Below, one piece after another: positions 31,808 through 41,536 of a stretch of 64,000 nt of DNA. The number at the start of each line of letters is the position of its first letter. Positions within the stretch are counted from its first letter, which is position 1. Both the position numbers and the translations under genes were made by a program. Source of the DNA: an uncultured Planctomycetaceae bacterium (GTDB lineage Bacteria; Planctomycetota; Planctomycetia; Planctomycetales; Planctomycetaceae); contig CAJWGB010000006.1 in NCBI GenBank assembly GCA_913031625.1, forward strand, positions 1-64,000, in the 5' to 3' direction. The notes under the pieces were generated by a model. That model did not search any database, was not told the origin of the DNA, and was given only the letters and a program-made list of their open reading frames with translations.

Positions 31808-32417
31808 AAATACTGGTCGAGCCTTCGCCAGACATCAGGCGGGCTACGTACTTACCAAGTACGTCCAATTCCAGATTGACAGTGTCGCCGACCTGGCGGC
31901 AACCGAGTGTTGTGACTTCCAGAGTGTGCGGAATCAGGGCGACTGAGAACCGATCTGCCTCAACGTTCACCAGAGTCAAACTGATTCCGTCTACGGCAAT
32001 CGATCCTTTAGGCACCATCAGCCGAGTCATTTCCGGCGGCACCCTGAACCACATGTCGACCCAGTCCCCGCTGCGGTCGATCAAGTCGACTGTGCCCACA
32101 CCATCCACATGCCCCTGAACAAAATGGCCACCCAGTCTGGCCCCGACGGCGAGAGCCCGTTCCAGGTTGACCCGGTCACCCTCAGCGAAGCCACCAAGAC
32201 TGGTTTTGGACAGAGTTTCGGATCCCGCCTGAAAATCAAGCAGGTTTCCGTCCTGCTGCACGACGGTCAGGCAGCAGCCACAAATGGAAATGCTGTCGCC
32301 CAGGGCAGTTTCATCAGCTGAGAACGCGTCGCCCGGATCGATGGTCAGGCGCAGTCCGTCGGGCTCCTGAGTGAGGAGGTGAAGAAATCCCTGTCCTTCG
32401 ACAAGCCCGGTGAACAT
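31785..32417 (-). CDS. ribE: Riboflavin synthase alpha chain
   Basis: MFTGLVEGQGFL, GDSISICGCCLTVV, GGHFVQGHVDGVGTV, SIAVDGISLTLV, VNLELDVLGKYVARL. Confidence 0.96.
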   Translation of the reverse strand: MFTGLVEGQGFLHLLTQEPDGLRLTIDPGDAFSADETALGDSISICGCCLTVVQQDGNLLDFQAGSETLSKTSLGGFAEGDRVNLERALAVGARLGGHFVQGHVDGVGTVDLIDRSGDWVDMWFRVPPEMTRLMVPKGSIAVDGISLTLVNVEADRFSVALIPHTLEVTTLGCRQVGDTVNLELDVLGKYVARLMSGEGSTSIYDALKES

Positions 32418-32539
32418 ATGGCAGTGCAACAAGAAGCGGTGGTTTGTTGCAGGGCAAGTTTAGCAGAAATCCGCCCGATGTCGCGGGCGAATTCTGCATT
32501 GCCAAACTCCGGAACGGAATTCCGAGACCGGTCCGTCAA

Positions 32540-33991
32540 CTATTTCATCGGGCGCCAGGGCTCGGGCCCGTTTTCCTTCGCCCGCAGAAACTTCGCGTCC
32601 ACTTCTTTGTACCACGCATGCAGGCGAGAACGCATCCCCGCCACGCGTTTCGGGTCTCTCGAGGCAAGATCCTGTCGCTCCGAGATGTCTTTTGACAGGT
32701 CGTAGAGGTGCACCCGGCCGTCTTCGAATCGCTCGATCAGTTTGTAGTCGCCCATCCGGATCGCTCCTCCCGGAAAACCACCCTGATTGCTGTAGTGTGG
32801 GTAGTGCCAGAAAATCGCGTCTCGAGCCGGAGCTGACTTTCCTCTCAGCAGGGGGGCCAGACTGACTCCATCAAGATGCTGATCCGGCTTCGCAGGCAGT
32901 CCAGCCATCTCAAGCATGGTGGGGTAAAAGTCTGTCGACACAACAGGCGTATCACTCACACTGCCAGGTTTGACAACACCGGGCCAGCGGATCAGAAACG
33001 GTTCGCGAATCCCTCCCTCATACAACCACCCTTTGCCGCCGCGAAGAGGCAGATTAGATGTCGGAGACCCTTCGGACGTAGACAGTCCACCATTGTCCGC
33101 GGTGAAGCAAACAACAGTGCTGTCATCCAGCCCAAGCTCTTTGAGTGTATTCAGAATCCGACCAACACTGTTGTCCAGTGTTTCGACCATTGCCGCATAG
33201 GTTGCGTGTTTTTGAACCTGTCGAACTCTGCGTTCTCTGGCATTTGGAAGCACCTGTTCCTCGGGCCCGAATTCCTCAAGGTCTGATTGAACACTCTCTG
33301 CCTTCTTAGTGTACTTTTCCACGAGGTGTTTTGGTGCCTGCAGCGGTGTGTGAACCGTGTAGTACGACATATACAGCAGAAACGGCTCATCTTTCATCTT
33401 GTGGATCAGCTGCACTGCCTCGTCAGTCAGCCGCGCGGTGAGATGCTCCCCTTTCGGACCATCCTTCAACCGAGGATTTGAGTACGGAGAAAAGTAGCTG
33501 CGAGGCATTCCTCGAACGTGTCCTCCCACATTGAAATCGAATCCCTGATTCTCCGGCCAGTATTCTTCTGTCGGCCCGAGATGCCACTTTCCAAGAAATG
33601 CAGTCTTGTAACCGTGTTCCTGAAGTGTCTCAGCCAAAGTGACCTCTGACAGTGGCATTCGATTGTTGAGCACAGCCGGACGAAATCTCCCCGGGCGGGC
33701 ACCGGAAAAGAAGTTTGTTGCATCTGCACGCGTTGGGTAGCGCCCGGTCATGATGCTGAATCGCGTGGGGCTGCAGACTGGATTCGCTGCATATCCGGAA
33801 GTGAAACGCATCCCACTTACTGCAAGCGCATCGATATTGGGCGTCTCATAAAACGTATCAGGGTTGTTCGCCCCGATATCCATGTAACCCATGTCGTCGA
33901 CAAGGAAGAACACAAACGAGGGCCGGTCAGCTGCCATGGAGAATGAGACAGCAAGCCCCATAACGAGGGTGAAGAAGAACTGTCGAAGCAT
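32540..33991 (-). CDS. Sulfatase
   Basis: PSFVFFLVDDMGYMDIGANN, CSPTR formylglycine motif (NPVCSPTRFSIMTGRYPTR), TAFLGKWHLG, FTADNGG. Confidence 0.95.
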   Translation of the reverse strand: MLRQFFFTLVMGLAVSFSMAADRPSFVFFLVDDMGYMDIGANNPDTFYETPNIDALAVSGMRFTSGYAANPVCSPTRFSIMTGRYPTRADATNFFSGARPGRFRPAVLNNRMPLSEVTLAETLQEHGYKTAFLGKWHLGPTEEYWPENQGFDFNVGGHVRGMPRSYFSPYSNPRLKDGPKGEHLTARLTDEAVQLIHKMKDEPFLLYMSYYTVHTPLQAPKHLVEKYTKKAESVQSDLEEFGPEEQVLPNARERRVRQVQKHATYAAMVETLDNSVGRILNTLKELGLDDSTVVCFTADNGGLSTSEGSPTSNLPLRGGKGWLYEGGIREPFLIRWPGVVKPGSVSDTPVVSTDFYPTMLEMAGLPAKPDQHLDGVSLAPLLRGKSAPARDAIFWHYPHYSNQGGFPGGAIRMGDYKLIERFEDGRVHLYDLSKDISERQDLASRDPKRVAGMRSRLHAWYKEVDAKFLRAKENGPEPWRPMK

Positions 33992-36897
33992 TACGGAGTG
34001 TTCTCTTTCTGAGTCAATGTTCCCAGCCACGCCAGCAGATCCGCAACCTGTTCCGCCGACATATCCTTCACGAGGAGCTCGGGCATAATGGACTGTCGCT
34101 GTGAAACGAGTTGTTCAAGCTGTTCGCCGGGAATGGTATGCAGTTTGTTTTGAGCATCACGAAGTACCACTTCGTCGTCAGTCTTTTTCACAAGCAGCCC
34201 CGAAATCACCTTGCCGCGAGATGTCTCTGCAAGCCATGAAACATATTTGGGATCAATCCGCCGCGATGGGTCCAGGATACTCTCAAGAATCTGCTCGCGT
34301 TTCAGGCGCGTTCCAACACCAGCGAGGTCGGGACCGATTTCACGACCTTCTTTTCCGGCCCGATGACAGTTTCGACACGTGAAACCTTCCGCCTCAAAGA
34401 ACAGTTTCCTTCCTCGATCAACATCGCCTTTCAATGCCAGGATCTGCTGAGGATTCACAGCAGCACCCAGTCGGCGGACTCGCTGGTCAGGTGTCACAAA
34501 ACGTTCAAACAGGTCCCGGATGGCAACGTTGGAATGTCCGGCGGCGGTGGCGATCACCTGGCCAGCGACGTCAGACGACAGTTCCTGAGAATCAATGGCC
34601 TGGAGCACACGCAGAGCACCATGCGTCGACGACAACATCTGTCGTATCTGCTCACTGAGATCGCCCCTGCCTTTCGACAGGCGTCCCAGTTCGGCCTCGA
34701 ATTCACTTCCACGATCAGATTCACCGGCAAGGCTCCGGACCCAATCGTGGATCAGCCGGGTTCCGATGGGGTCAACCTCAGACGATCCCAGCCGAGGCAT
34801 TCGTCCGCTGCCGAGTTTGGAAACTCTTAGAAAGAGAACAGATCGATAAGGGTCTCCCGGAGCAATGACACGTGCTCGATGAATGCCAAACGTTCCCTGA
34901 GACGGACGTTGATCGAGCATGTTTGTCCTGTCGAGTTGAAGATCCGCATGCATGTGAGAAAGGACGGCACCTCCCGCGTGCAGGCGATGACAGTGCGAGC
35001 AGTTCGCATGCAAATACGAACGAGCGCGGAGATCGAGTGAGAACTCATGGTTCGTCGGGTCGACCAGTTTCACCGTGGGTTCTTTGGGAGGCTTGATCAA
35101 CTCGATGTGAGCAAGCGTCGCAATCTGACTGGCTGCGTTCGTCCCATACTGATGCGTCTTTGAAAGCTGCTGAGCATTGAACCCCAGCGGAGGCCCGGAC
35201 CATTTGTTGTGACATCGCTGACACTCAGCGCGACCTGAAAAGCGCCAGACCTGGCGGCGGACGCCGTCTGGAGCGGAAGAATCGGACACTTCAATAACTC
35301 GCTCTGCTCCACTCGCCTCGACCAGTTCTGCGTCCGAACCATCAGCATTCCACTGATAGGTATATGGCTGCCAGTCGAGCCCATCAAAGTGCAGAATCTG
35401 TGTTTCGATCTTTTGCGATGACGCCTCGTTGCCGGCCTCCATTTCCAGCGACAAAGTCTTTACGAGGACAGAGTTCTCAGGAAAGCTCCATGCCTTATCG
35501 GTTGGTACGATCTGACCGCTTCCCGGAACTCCAACAAACCGTTGTGAGGTTGCGAAGTCAGCCCACGGTTCTGTATTCACAGAATACTCAACGACTCCGG
35601 GCGTTGGTTGCTGAGCGGCAGTCGAAGTAAACAGTCCGGTCTGACTTAACATGTGTGGAAACTCACTCGACCGATCCGGTGCCGGATTGGGTATCAGTGA
35701 GTACAAAGCGCCGCCAATGTGGTCGACAATCAGAACCTGCCCGTCCGGCTGCTCACCGAATCCCACAATACGATGCGTCGTATCAGCAATCTCACGATGA
35801 TTGACAACCTGACCATTCGTAAATTGAAACGCCCAGATCTTTCCTGTGTCGTAGTCACCATAGATGTGGTGACCATCAAGTTTCGGAAGACGAGTATCGT
35901 AACAGGTGAGACCATCTGTGATGGACGAGGACTCTGAATGGGGGTGCTCAATTGTGGGCGGCAGAATTGGAGTCGGGCCCTGAGGCCACTCCGGATTCGT
36001 CGGCATCGTGCCTTCCATCACGGCCCAGCCGTAGTTGCCACCACGTTCCACTCGCTGAAGCATCTCGCGAAGCTCCCAGCCAACGTCACCGACCCAAAGG
36101 TCGCCTGACTTGCGGTCGAAGCTCATCCGCCATGGATTGCGAAACCCGTAGGCCCAGATTTCGGGCCGTGCGACTGAGGGATCCTGAAAGGGATTATCAT
36201 CGGGAATCCGGTACGGCTGGTCATCTGGACAGTCGACGTCAATTCGCAGGATGGAAGACAATAAATCAGTCACATCCTGACCAGTTCTCAAATTGTCCGG
36301 CGGATTTGGCGGAGCCGCGTCTCCAGTGGAGATATACAGAAAGCCGTCGGGGCCAAACTTCAGGCAGCACCCATTGTGGCCGCCGGAACGCCAGCGAATG
36401 ATGGTCTTTGCGGTCGACGGATCGATGACAGGAGGGTTCGTGTCAGACACCGTGTAACGCACAATGTGCGTCGCGTCGTCTTCGTTGGGCGGTCCGATGC
36501 AGCACAAATAGCAAAAACGATTCTCTTCGAACCTGGGGTGAAACGTGACTGCGTATGTATTGCGGAAGTCAGAGTCAGAAGTTTTCACATCCAGAACAAG
36601 ATCCGTTTCTGCAACATCGGCTAAGGGCAGGAACGAAACAAGCTGGCCGTTCTGCTGCAGAACGAAGATCCTCCTGGATCCGGGCGCCACAGCAACATCG
36701 ATGCATCGCTGGAATTTCAGCTTTGGAAACGCAGGAACTGTGACGTACGGCAACGGTGAATTGGGAGATCCCTTGATTCCTGATTGTGTCCATGGGACAC
36801 GATCTTCGAGGCCTGGCGCATTTTGGGCAAAACAGACATTAAGTGGCAAAGCAATCGCAAAGAGCAGCGAACCACAAACTGATTTTTTCAAAGACAT
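33991..36897 (-). CDS. PQQ-type sugar dehydrogenase/beta-propeller protein with three c-type heme motifs
   Basis: Signal peptide at ATG 36897; GGNYGWAVMEG, WAYGFRNPWRMSFD, VGDVGWELREM; CQRCH, CSHCH, CRNCH motifs. Confidence 0.88.
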   Translation of the reverse strand: MSLKKSVCGSLLFAIALPLNVCFAQNAPGLEDRVPWTQSGIKGSPNSPLPYVTVPAFPKLKFQRCIDVAVAPGSRRIFVLQQNGQLVSFLPLADVAETDLVLDVKTSDSDFRNTYAVTFHPRFEENRFCYLCCIGPPNEDDATHIVRYTVSDTNPPVIDPSTAKTIIRWRSGGHNGCCLKFGPDGFLYISTGDAAPPNPPDNLRTGQDVTDLLSSILRIDVDCPDDQPYRIPDDNPFQDPSVARPEIWAYGFRNPWRMSFDRKSGDLWVGDVGWELREMLQRVERGGNYGWAVMEGTMPTNPEWPQGPTPILPPTIEHPHSESSSITDGLTCYDTRLPKLDGHHIYGDYDTGKIWAFQFTNGQVVNHREIADTTHRIVGFGEQPDGQVLIVDHIGGALYSLIPNPAPDRSSEFPHMLSQTGLFTSTAAQQPTPGVVEYSVNTEPWADFATSQRFVGVPGSGQIVPTDKAWSFPENSVLVKTLSLEMEAGNEASSQKIETQILHFDGLDWQPYTYQWNADGSDAELVEASGAERVIEVSDSSAPDGVRRQVWRFSGRAECQRCHNKWSGPPLGFNAQQLSKTHQYGTNAASQIATLAHIELIKPPKEPTVKLVDPTNHEFSLDLRARSYLHANCSHCHRLHAGGAVLSHMHADLQLDRTNMLDQRPSQGTFGIHRARVIAPGDPYRSVLFLRVSKLGSGRMPRLGSSEVDPIGTRLIHDWVRSLAGESDRGSEFEAELGRLSKGRGDLSEQIRQMLSSTHGALRVLQAIDSQELSSDVAGQVIATAAGHSNVAIRDLFERFVTPDQRVRRLGAAVNPQQILALKGDVDRGRKLFFEAEGFTCRNCHRAGKEGREIGPDLAGVGTRLKREQILESILDPSRRIDPKYVSWLAETSRGKVISGLLVKKTDDEVVLRDAQNKLHTIPGEQLEQLVSQRQSIMPELLVKDMSAEQVADLLAWLGTLTQKENTP

Positions 36898-37225
36898 CTC
36901 AGAGTCCGGTTCTTCAACTGTGATTTTGGAATGTGAAATTCGTGTAAATTCCTGCACCCCGGCCATTATGGCGCCAGCAACAGACAATCGAAACCGTACC
37001 GAAACACTGAGTAAGTCCTGAACAGGATTCGCGTGCAGACAGGGCGTCAGGTTTTCGGCTGATTCCTGGTAATTACTCTGAACCAATTCACTGAATTCCT
37101 CACTTATAAGCGCAGGACGCGAGAATAAATCCAGATTGAACTGATCCGTTCAAAGAGCAATGCGTTGACTATGCAGGTCGTCATCCGGGCGACCCAATCG
37201 GGCCAACTCAAACCGGAGATTCACG

Positions 37226-37432
37226 ATGAACGCAAACCAACCTCACAGAGAAAGAAAGCCGCAGACGCGACAGACTCATTCGGCACATATCATTGGAAGT
37301 GCTTCCCTGAGGCCGGTTTCAGACGGGCGTGCTGTGTTTCTGACCCCGTTTTCATTTTTTGGCGCTCCGATGGGACCGCCGTCACGAAACCCAAATGATC
37401 TGCGGTTTGCGACGCAACCAGGCGATTCGTAG
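37226..37432 (+). CDS. Possible small Pro-rich protein
   Basis: 68-aa ORF with CCGGAG upstream of ATG; no homology recognised. Confidence 0.25.
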   Translation: MNANQPHRERKPQTRQTHSAHIIGSASLRPVSDGRAVFLTPFSFFGAPMGPPSRNPNDLRFATQPGDS

Positions 37433-37454
37433 GGCAGACGCTGCGTTCGGCGAT

Positions 37455-37982
37455 TCAGACCCGCAGTCGTCTGAGTCCAGATTCTTCTCTCAGTCTGTTC
37501 ACCCGTTCCAGGGCTTCAGGAACGCGTCCCAGAAATCGCGTAAGCTGGGTCGTCGAACAACCCAGGGCAGCCGCCGCTCGACGCACATCGCCGTCTTTCG
37601 CAAACACGGCGTCCATCGCTTCCGCCAGCATGCTGGCAAATTCTTCGTGCTTCTCGGCGCACGAAATCTTTTGATTCCGACAGCGTTGTCGCCAGACTTC
37701 TGACGGATTGACCTCCGCCGATCGAATACAGCGATGCTCCACAGCCAGAGCCAGTCGCAGTCGCCGAACTGCCATGCGACGATTCTGCTCCTGACTGCGA
37801 CGTTCTGAGGCAGAAGCAGTTACTAAGGTGGGGCGATGAAGAATTGACACCGCCGTCTCCACTTTATTGCGATGCTGTCCGCCTGGACCACCCGCCCTTC
37901 CTCTTGTTATGTCACAATCAAGCAACAAGACTTCTTCTCGCACACAGGCCGGGTGGACATGACTTGCGGGATTTTCTGACAT
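37455..37982 (-). CDS. Peptide chain release factor-like (GGQ) protein
   Basis: [19 protein letters not shown] motif, basic helix [20 protein letters not shown]-like; C-terminal [21 protein letters not shown]. Confidence 0.85.
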   Translation of the reverse strand: MSENPASHVHPACVREEVLLLDCDITRGRAGGPGGQHRNKVETAVSILHRPTLVTASASERRSQEQNRRMAVRRLRLALAVEHRCIRSAEVNPSEVWRQRCRNQKISCAEKHEEFASMLAEAMDAVFAKDGDVRRAAAALGCSTTQLTRFLGRVPEALERVNRLREESGLRRLRV

Positions 37983-38009
37983 TGAACGCGGGGATTTCTA
38001 AATTTTGAA

Positions 38010-39395
38010 TCAGGATTTTCTGCGTCTGGAACGCCTGCCAGTGCCGTCAAACGTCGCCTTCTGTCGGAGCATGTGATGATAGTGCTGCGCGAATCGGTGC
38101 GACTCGTCGCGAATGTACTGCAGTAGACGCAGGGCGTATGAGTGTCGACTCAATCGATGCGGTTCCGATTTGCCGGGAACGTAAATCTCTTCTTCCCGTT
38201 TGGCCAGCGAGATAGTGACGGGAGGCTCCAGCCCAAGAGTTTCAAACGTCTGCATGACCGCATTCAACTGGCCTTTTCCCCCGTCAATCAGCAGCAGGTC
38301 CGGAAGTGACTCGCCTTCCTGGTCGAGGCGACGAAACCGACGCGTAATCACTTCTCTCATGCTGGCAAAATCGTCCACCCCCTCAACAGACCGGATTCTG
38401 TAGCGGCGATACCCGTGTTTAAATGGCAGCCCATCAATAAACTGGACCAGACTCGCAACCGTTTCGCCTCCCTGCAGATGAGCAATATCAACGCCTTCAA
38501 TTCGTCGTGGCAGGTCTGAGAGTTTCAACACCTTACGAAGGCCAGCCAGCCCCTTTTGGGGATCGATATAGAAGACCTCCGGCTGAGCGTGATCTTCAAG
38601 GTTGCCGCGAAGATTCAAGGTCTTCAGCGCTTTGATGTCGTCGCGTATTCGCGCCGCCTTTTCGAACAGGAGTTCTTTCGATGCGGCTTCCATGTCCTTT
38701 TGCATGTCTCTGATCAGCCGCTCTTTCTTCCCGTCAAGAAACAGACGCAGGCGACGGATATCTTCGCGGTAGTCTTCTTTGGAAATGCGCAGGTTACACG
38801 GGGCCGTGCACTGGTTGATACTTGCGAGCAGGCAGGGGCGAAACCACCGCCAGCGTTCGTCGGCTTCTTCAATGTCGAGCGTGCAGGTTCGAAATCGAAA
38901 AATCTTCTGCAGGACTGCGATCGTTCCGCGAAGCTGCCCGGCGCTGGTAAATGGGCCGTACAGCTTTGCGCCTTTGGTCATCGGAGTTCGAGTGAATTCA
39001 ACCCGCGGAAAGTCTTCATGCGTGGTAATCTGCAGGTATGGAAACGTCTTGTCGTCTTTCAGGAGGTTGTTGAACTTCGGCTGAATGTCCTTGATCAGCC
39101 GTGCCTCCATCAGCAGCGCGTCCACTTCGCTGTCTGTCTCGATGTAGTCGAGGTCTGCGATCTCTGTGACCAGATCCGCCGTCCGACGATCAAACTCGGC
39201 CGTCCGCGTAAAGTAGCTGCTCGCGCGACTACGCAGATTCACAGCTTTACCCACGTAGATCACCACAGCAGCTGCATCCTTCATCAGATACACGCCTGGC
39301 GTTGTGGGAAACTGTCTGACTTTCACCTCTGGCGCAAGGATTGGCTGAACCGATTCCTCAGCTGGTGTGTCAGGATTGTCATCCGGAAGTGACAT
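38010..39395 (-). CDS. uvrC: Excinuclease ABC subunit C (short form)
   Basis: GIY-YIG region TTPGVYLMKDAAAVVIYVGKAVNLRSRASSYF, UVR-like domain, GVDIAHLQGGETVASLVQFIDG, DLLLIDGGKGQLNAV. Confidence 0.93.
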   Translation of the reverse strand: MSLPDDNPDTPAEESVQPILAPEVKVRQFPTTPGVYLMKDAAAVVIYVGKAVNLRSRASSYFTRTAEFDRRTADLVTEIADLDYIETDSEVDALLMEARLIKDIQPKFNNLLKDDKTFPYLQITTHEDFPRVEFTRTPMTKGAKLYGPFTSAGQLRGTIAVLQKIFRFRTCTLDIEEADERWRWFRPCLLASINQCTAPCNLRISKEDYREDIRRLRLFLDGKKERLIRDMQKDMEAASKELLFEKAARIRDDIKALKTLNLRGNLEDHAQPEVFYIDPQKGLAGLRKVLKLSDLPRRIEGVDIAHLQGGETVASLVQFIDGLPFKHGYRRYRIRSVEGVDDFASMREVITRRFRRLDQEGESLPDLLLIDGGKGQLNAVMQTFETLGLEPPVTISLAKREEEIYVPGKSEPHRLSRHSYALRLLQYIRDESHRFAQHYHHMLRQKATFDGTGRRSRRRKS

Positions 39396-39598
39396 ACCTC
39401 GAATATTAGAGAGTTCGGGCCTCGACGGAATTCCTTGAATACTCTGACCAACTTTAATGGAATCCGTTTGCCCACCCTTGAATTTTATTGCAGATGTGAA
39501 GAATTGGTGAACCAGAAGGGTGGGTCCAGGACTTACTCGGGCAAGTGGTTTGCTGGAGCAAGCCCTGTTCAATCAAAAACGACAGTGAAAGGCTAATC

Positions 39599-39784
39599 AT
39601 GTCTAAGTGGAAAACTCTTGCGATGCTGCTGTTCAGCTTCTGCGTAATCGTCGGTTGCGGCGGTGGTGACGACGCAGATGCTGGTGGTGGCAGTGACGCT
39701 GCAGACACCAGTGGTGGCGGCGATGACGCTGAAGGTGGCGATGGCGGTGAAGGTGGCAGCGGAGACGGTGGCGACGGCGCGTAA
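39599..39784 (+). CDS. Small Gly/Asp-rich lipoprotein
   Basis: MSKWKTLAMLLFSFCVIVGCGGGDDADAGGGSDAADTSGGGDDAEGGDGGEGGSGDGGDGA; lipobox IVGC; followed by a terminator. Confidence 0.65.
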   Translation: MSKWKTLAMLLFSFCVIVGCGGGDDADAGGGSDAADTSGGGDDAEGGDGGEGGSGDGGDGA

Positions 39785-39823
39785 GCTCCCACACCCGAAA
39801 CAACTGCGATTCACCCAAAACAA

Positions 39824-39855
39824 CGACAGGCGGGTTTGCGAACCCGCCTGTTTTG
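39824..39855. terminator. Probable Rho-independent terminator
   Basis: CAGGCGGGTT-TGCG-AACCCGCCTG followed by TTTT; A-rich 5' flank. Confidence 0.8.
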
Positions 39856-39997
39856 CTGCGCACTGAGCAATGACTCCTGGAATTGCGAATTGCCCTTTTT
39901 GCCAGGTGGACGTTTTTTTCCTGAAGGGCTGACGCGATATCGTGCGTCAGGTCTACCGAAACATTTGTCCCTGAAACTCCTGTCGGATTCCACTGCA

Positions 39998-41230
39998 ATG
40001 GTTCGAATCAACGAGAACTTCCTGAAACTCAAAGCCGGCTATCTGTTCCCCGAAATTGCAAGACGCGTCTCGGCATTTGCAGACGCCAACCCGGATGCGG
40101 ACGTTATCAAACTGGGCATCGGCGATGTTACAGAGCCGCTGCCTGCTGCTGTCACAGCCGCCATGCACACCGCCGTCGATGAGCTTTCGGACCGAGACAG
40201 CTTCCATGGCTATGGGCCGGAACAGGGGTACGCATTCCTTCGCGAACCCATCGCGGAACATGATTACAAAGCTCGGGGAGTCAACGTCAGCGCGGATGAG
40301 ATCTTTATTTCTGACGGCTCAAAATGTGACACTGGAAACATCCTCGACATCCTTGGAGAAGGAAACCGCGTTGCCATCACGGACCCGGTCTACCCTGTCT
40401 ACGTCGATACGAATGTCATGGTCGGTAACACGGGCACGGCCAACGAAGCCGGACAGTTTGCAAATCTCACGTACCTCCCGGTGACCGAGGCAAACAACTT
40501 TGTGGCTGATCTGCCATCCGATCCGGTGGACGTTATCTACCTCTGTTATCCCAACAATCCCACAGGGACGGTTGCGACAAGGGAGACTCTTCAGAACTGG
40601 GTCAATTACGCCAGAGAGAACGGAAGCCTCATTCTGTTCGATGCTGCCTACGAAGCATTTATCTCCGATGACTCGATTCCACACTCAATCTTCGAGATCG
40701 ACGGAGCCCGTGAATGTGCGATTGAGTTTCGCAGCTTCAGCAAGAATGTCGGCTTCACCGGCGTGCGTTGTGCATTCACAGTTGTTCCTAAAGAACTCAG
40801 TGTCACAGCATCGTGCGGTACGGAAGTCTCACTGCACCAACTGTGGAATCGACGACAGAGCACAAAGTTCAACGGTGCAAGTTATGTCGTTCAGAAAGGA
40901 GCAGCCGCTGCCTACACCGAAGAAGGTCGTGAACAGGTGCGAGGACTGATCGACTTCTACATGACCAACGCAAGACTCCTGCGAGAAGGACTTGAATCTC
41001 TGGGGGTTCGCGTCTTTGGCGGCGTGAACGCTCCTTACGTCTGGCTTGGAACACCGGACGGACTCAGCAGTTGGGACTTCTTTGATCGACTGCTCGAAAA
41101 GGGACACCTCGTCGGAACACCGGGAAGCGGTTTCGGCGCAGCGGGTGAGGGATACTTCAGGCTGAGTGCATTCAACAGCAGAAAGAACGTCGAAGCTGCA
41201 CTGGAGCGATTTAAATCAGCAGTGGGATAG
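39998..41230 (+). CDS. dapL: LL-diaminopimelate aminotransferase
   Basis: [89 protein letters not shown]. Confidence 0.97.
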   Translation: MVRINENFLKLKAGYLFPEIARRVSAFADANPDADVIKLGIGDVTEPLPAAVTAAMHTAVDELSDRDSFHGYGPEQGYAFLREPIAEHDYKARGVNVSADEIFISDGSKCDTGNILDILGEGNRVAITDPVYPVYVDTNVMVGNTGTANEAGQFANLTYLPVTEANNFVADLPSDPVDVIYLCYPNNPTGTVATRETLQNWVNYARENGSLILFDAAYEAFISDDSIPHSIFEIDGARECAIEFRSFSKNVGFTGVRCAFTVVPKELSVTASCGTEVSLHQLWNRRQSTKFNGASYVVQKGAAAAYTEEGREQVRGLIDFYMTNARLLREGLESLGVRVFGGVNAPYVWLGTPDGLSSWDFFDRLLEKGHLVGTPGSGFGAAGEGYFRLSAFNSRKNVEAALERFKSAVG

Positions 41231-41251
41231 AGGCCAGGTAATCACCGAGTA

Positions 41252-41524
41252 ATGTCATCAGAGTCGTTTAATTGTCCTCATTGCGGGGAACCGGTTCCGC
41301 TGAATGCGTCCATGTGTCGCAACTGTGGTTCCTCCGATGAGTACGGGTGGAACGAATCTGATGCAATTGCTGATCTCGGCGACGACGATTTCGACTATGA
41401 TGAGTTCGTAGCCAGAGAGTTTCCGGATCAGGTGGACCAGTCGCCTGCCGAAGGAAAGGAGATCCTGTTCCGGGCTGTTATTCTGGCAATCATCCTCTCA
41501 TTCCTGATTTCATGGCTCTTCTAA
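41252..41524 (+). CDS. Zinc-ribbon protein with C-terminal membrane anchor
   Basis: FNCPHCGEPVPLNASMCRNCGSSDEYGW ... ILFRAVILAIILSFLISWLF. Confidence 0.8.
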   Translation: MSSESFNCPHCGEPVPLNASMCRNCGSSDEYGWNESDAIADLGDDDFDYDEFVAREFPDQVDQSPAEGKEILFRAVILAIILSFLISWLF

Positions 41525-41536
41525 GCCGCTCTACTA

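Noticed and set aside
38556-39392. 278-aa plus-strand ORF
   Set aside because: Antisense to uvrC; composition (Cys/His/Phe/Val-rich) typical of a shadow frame.
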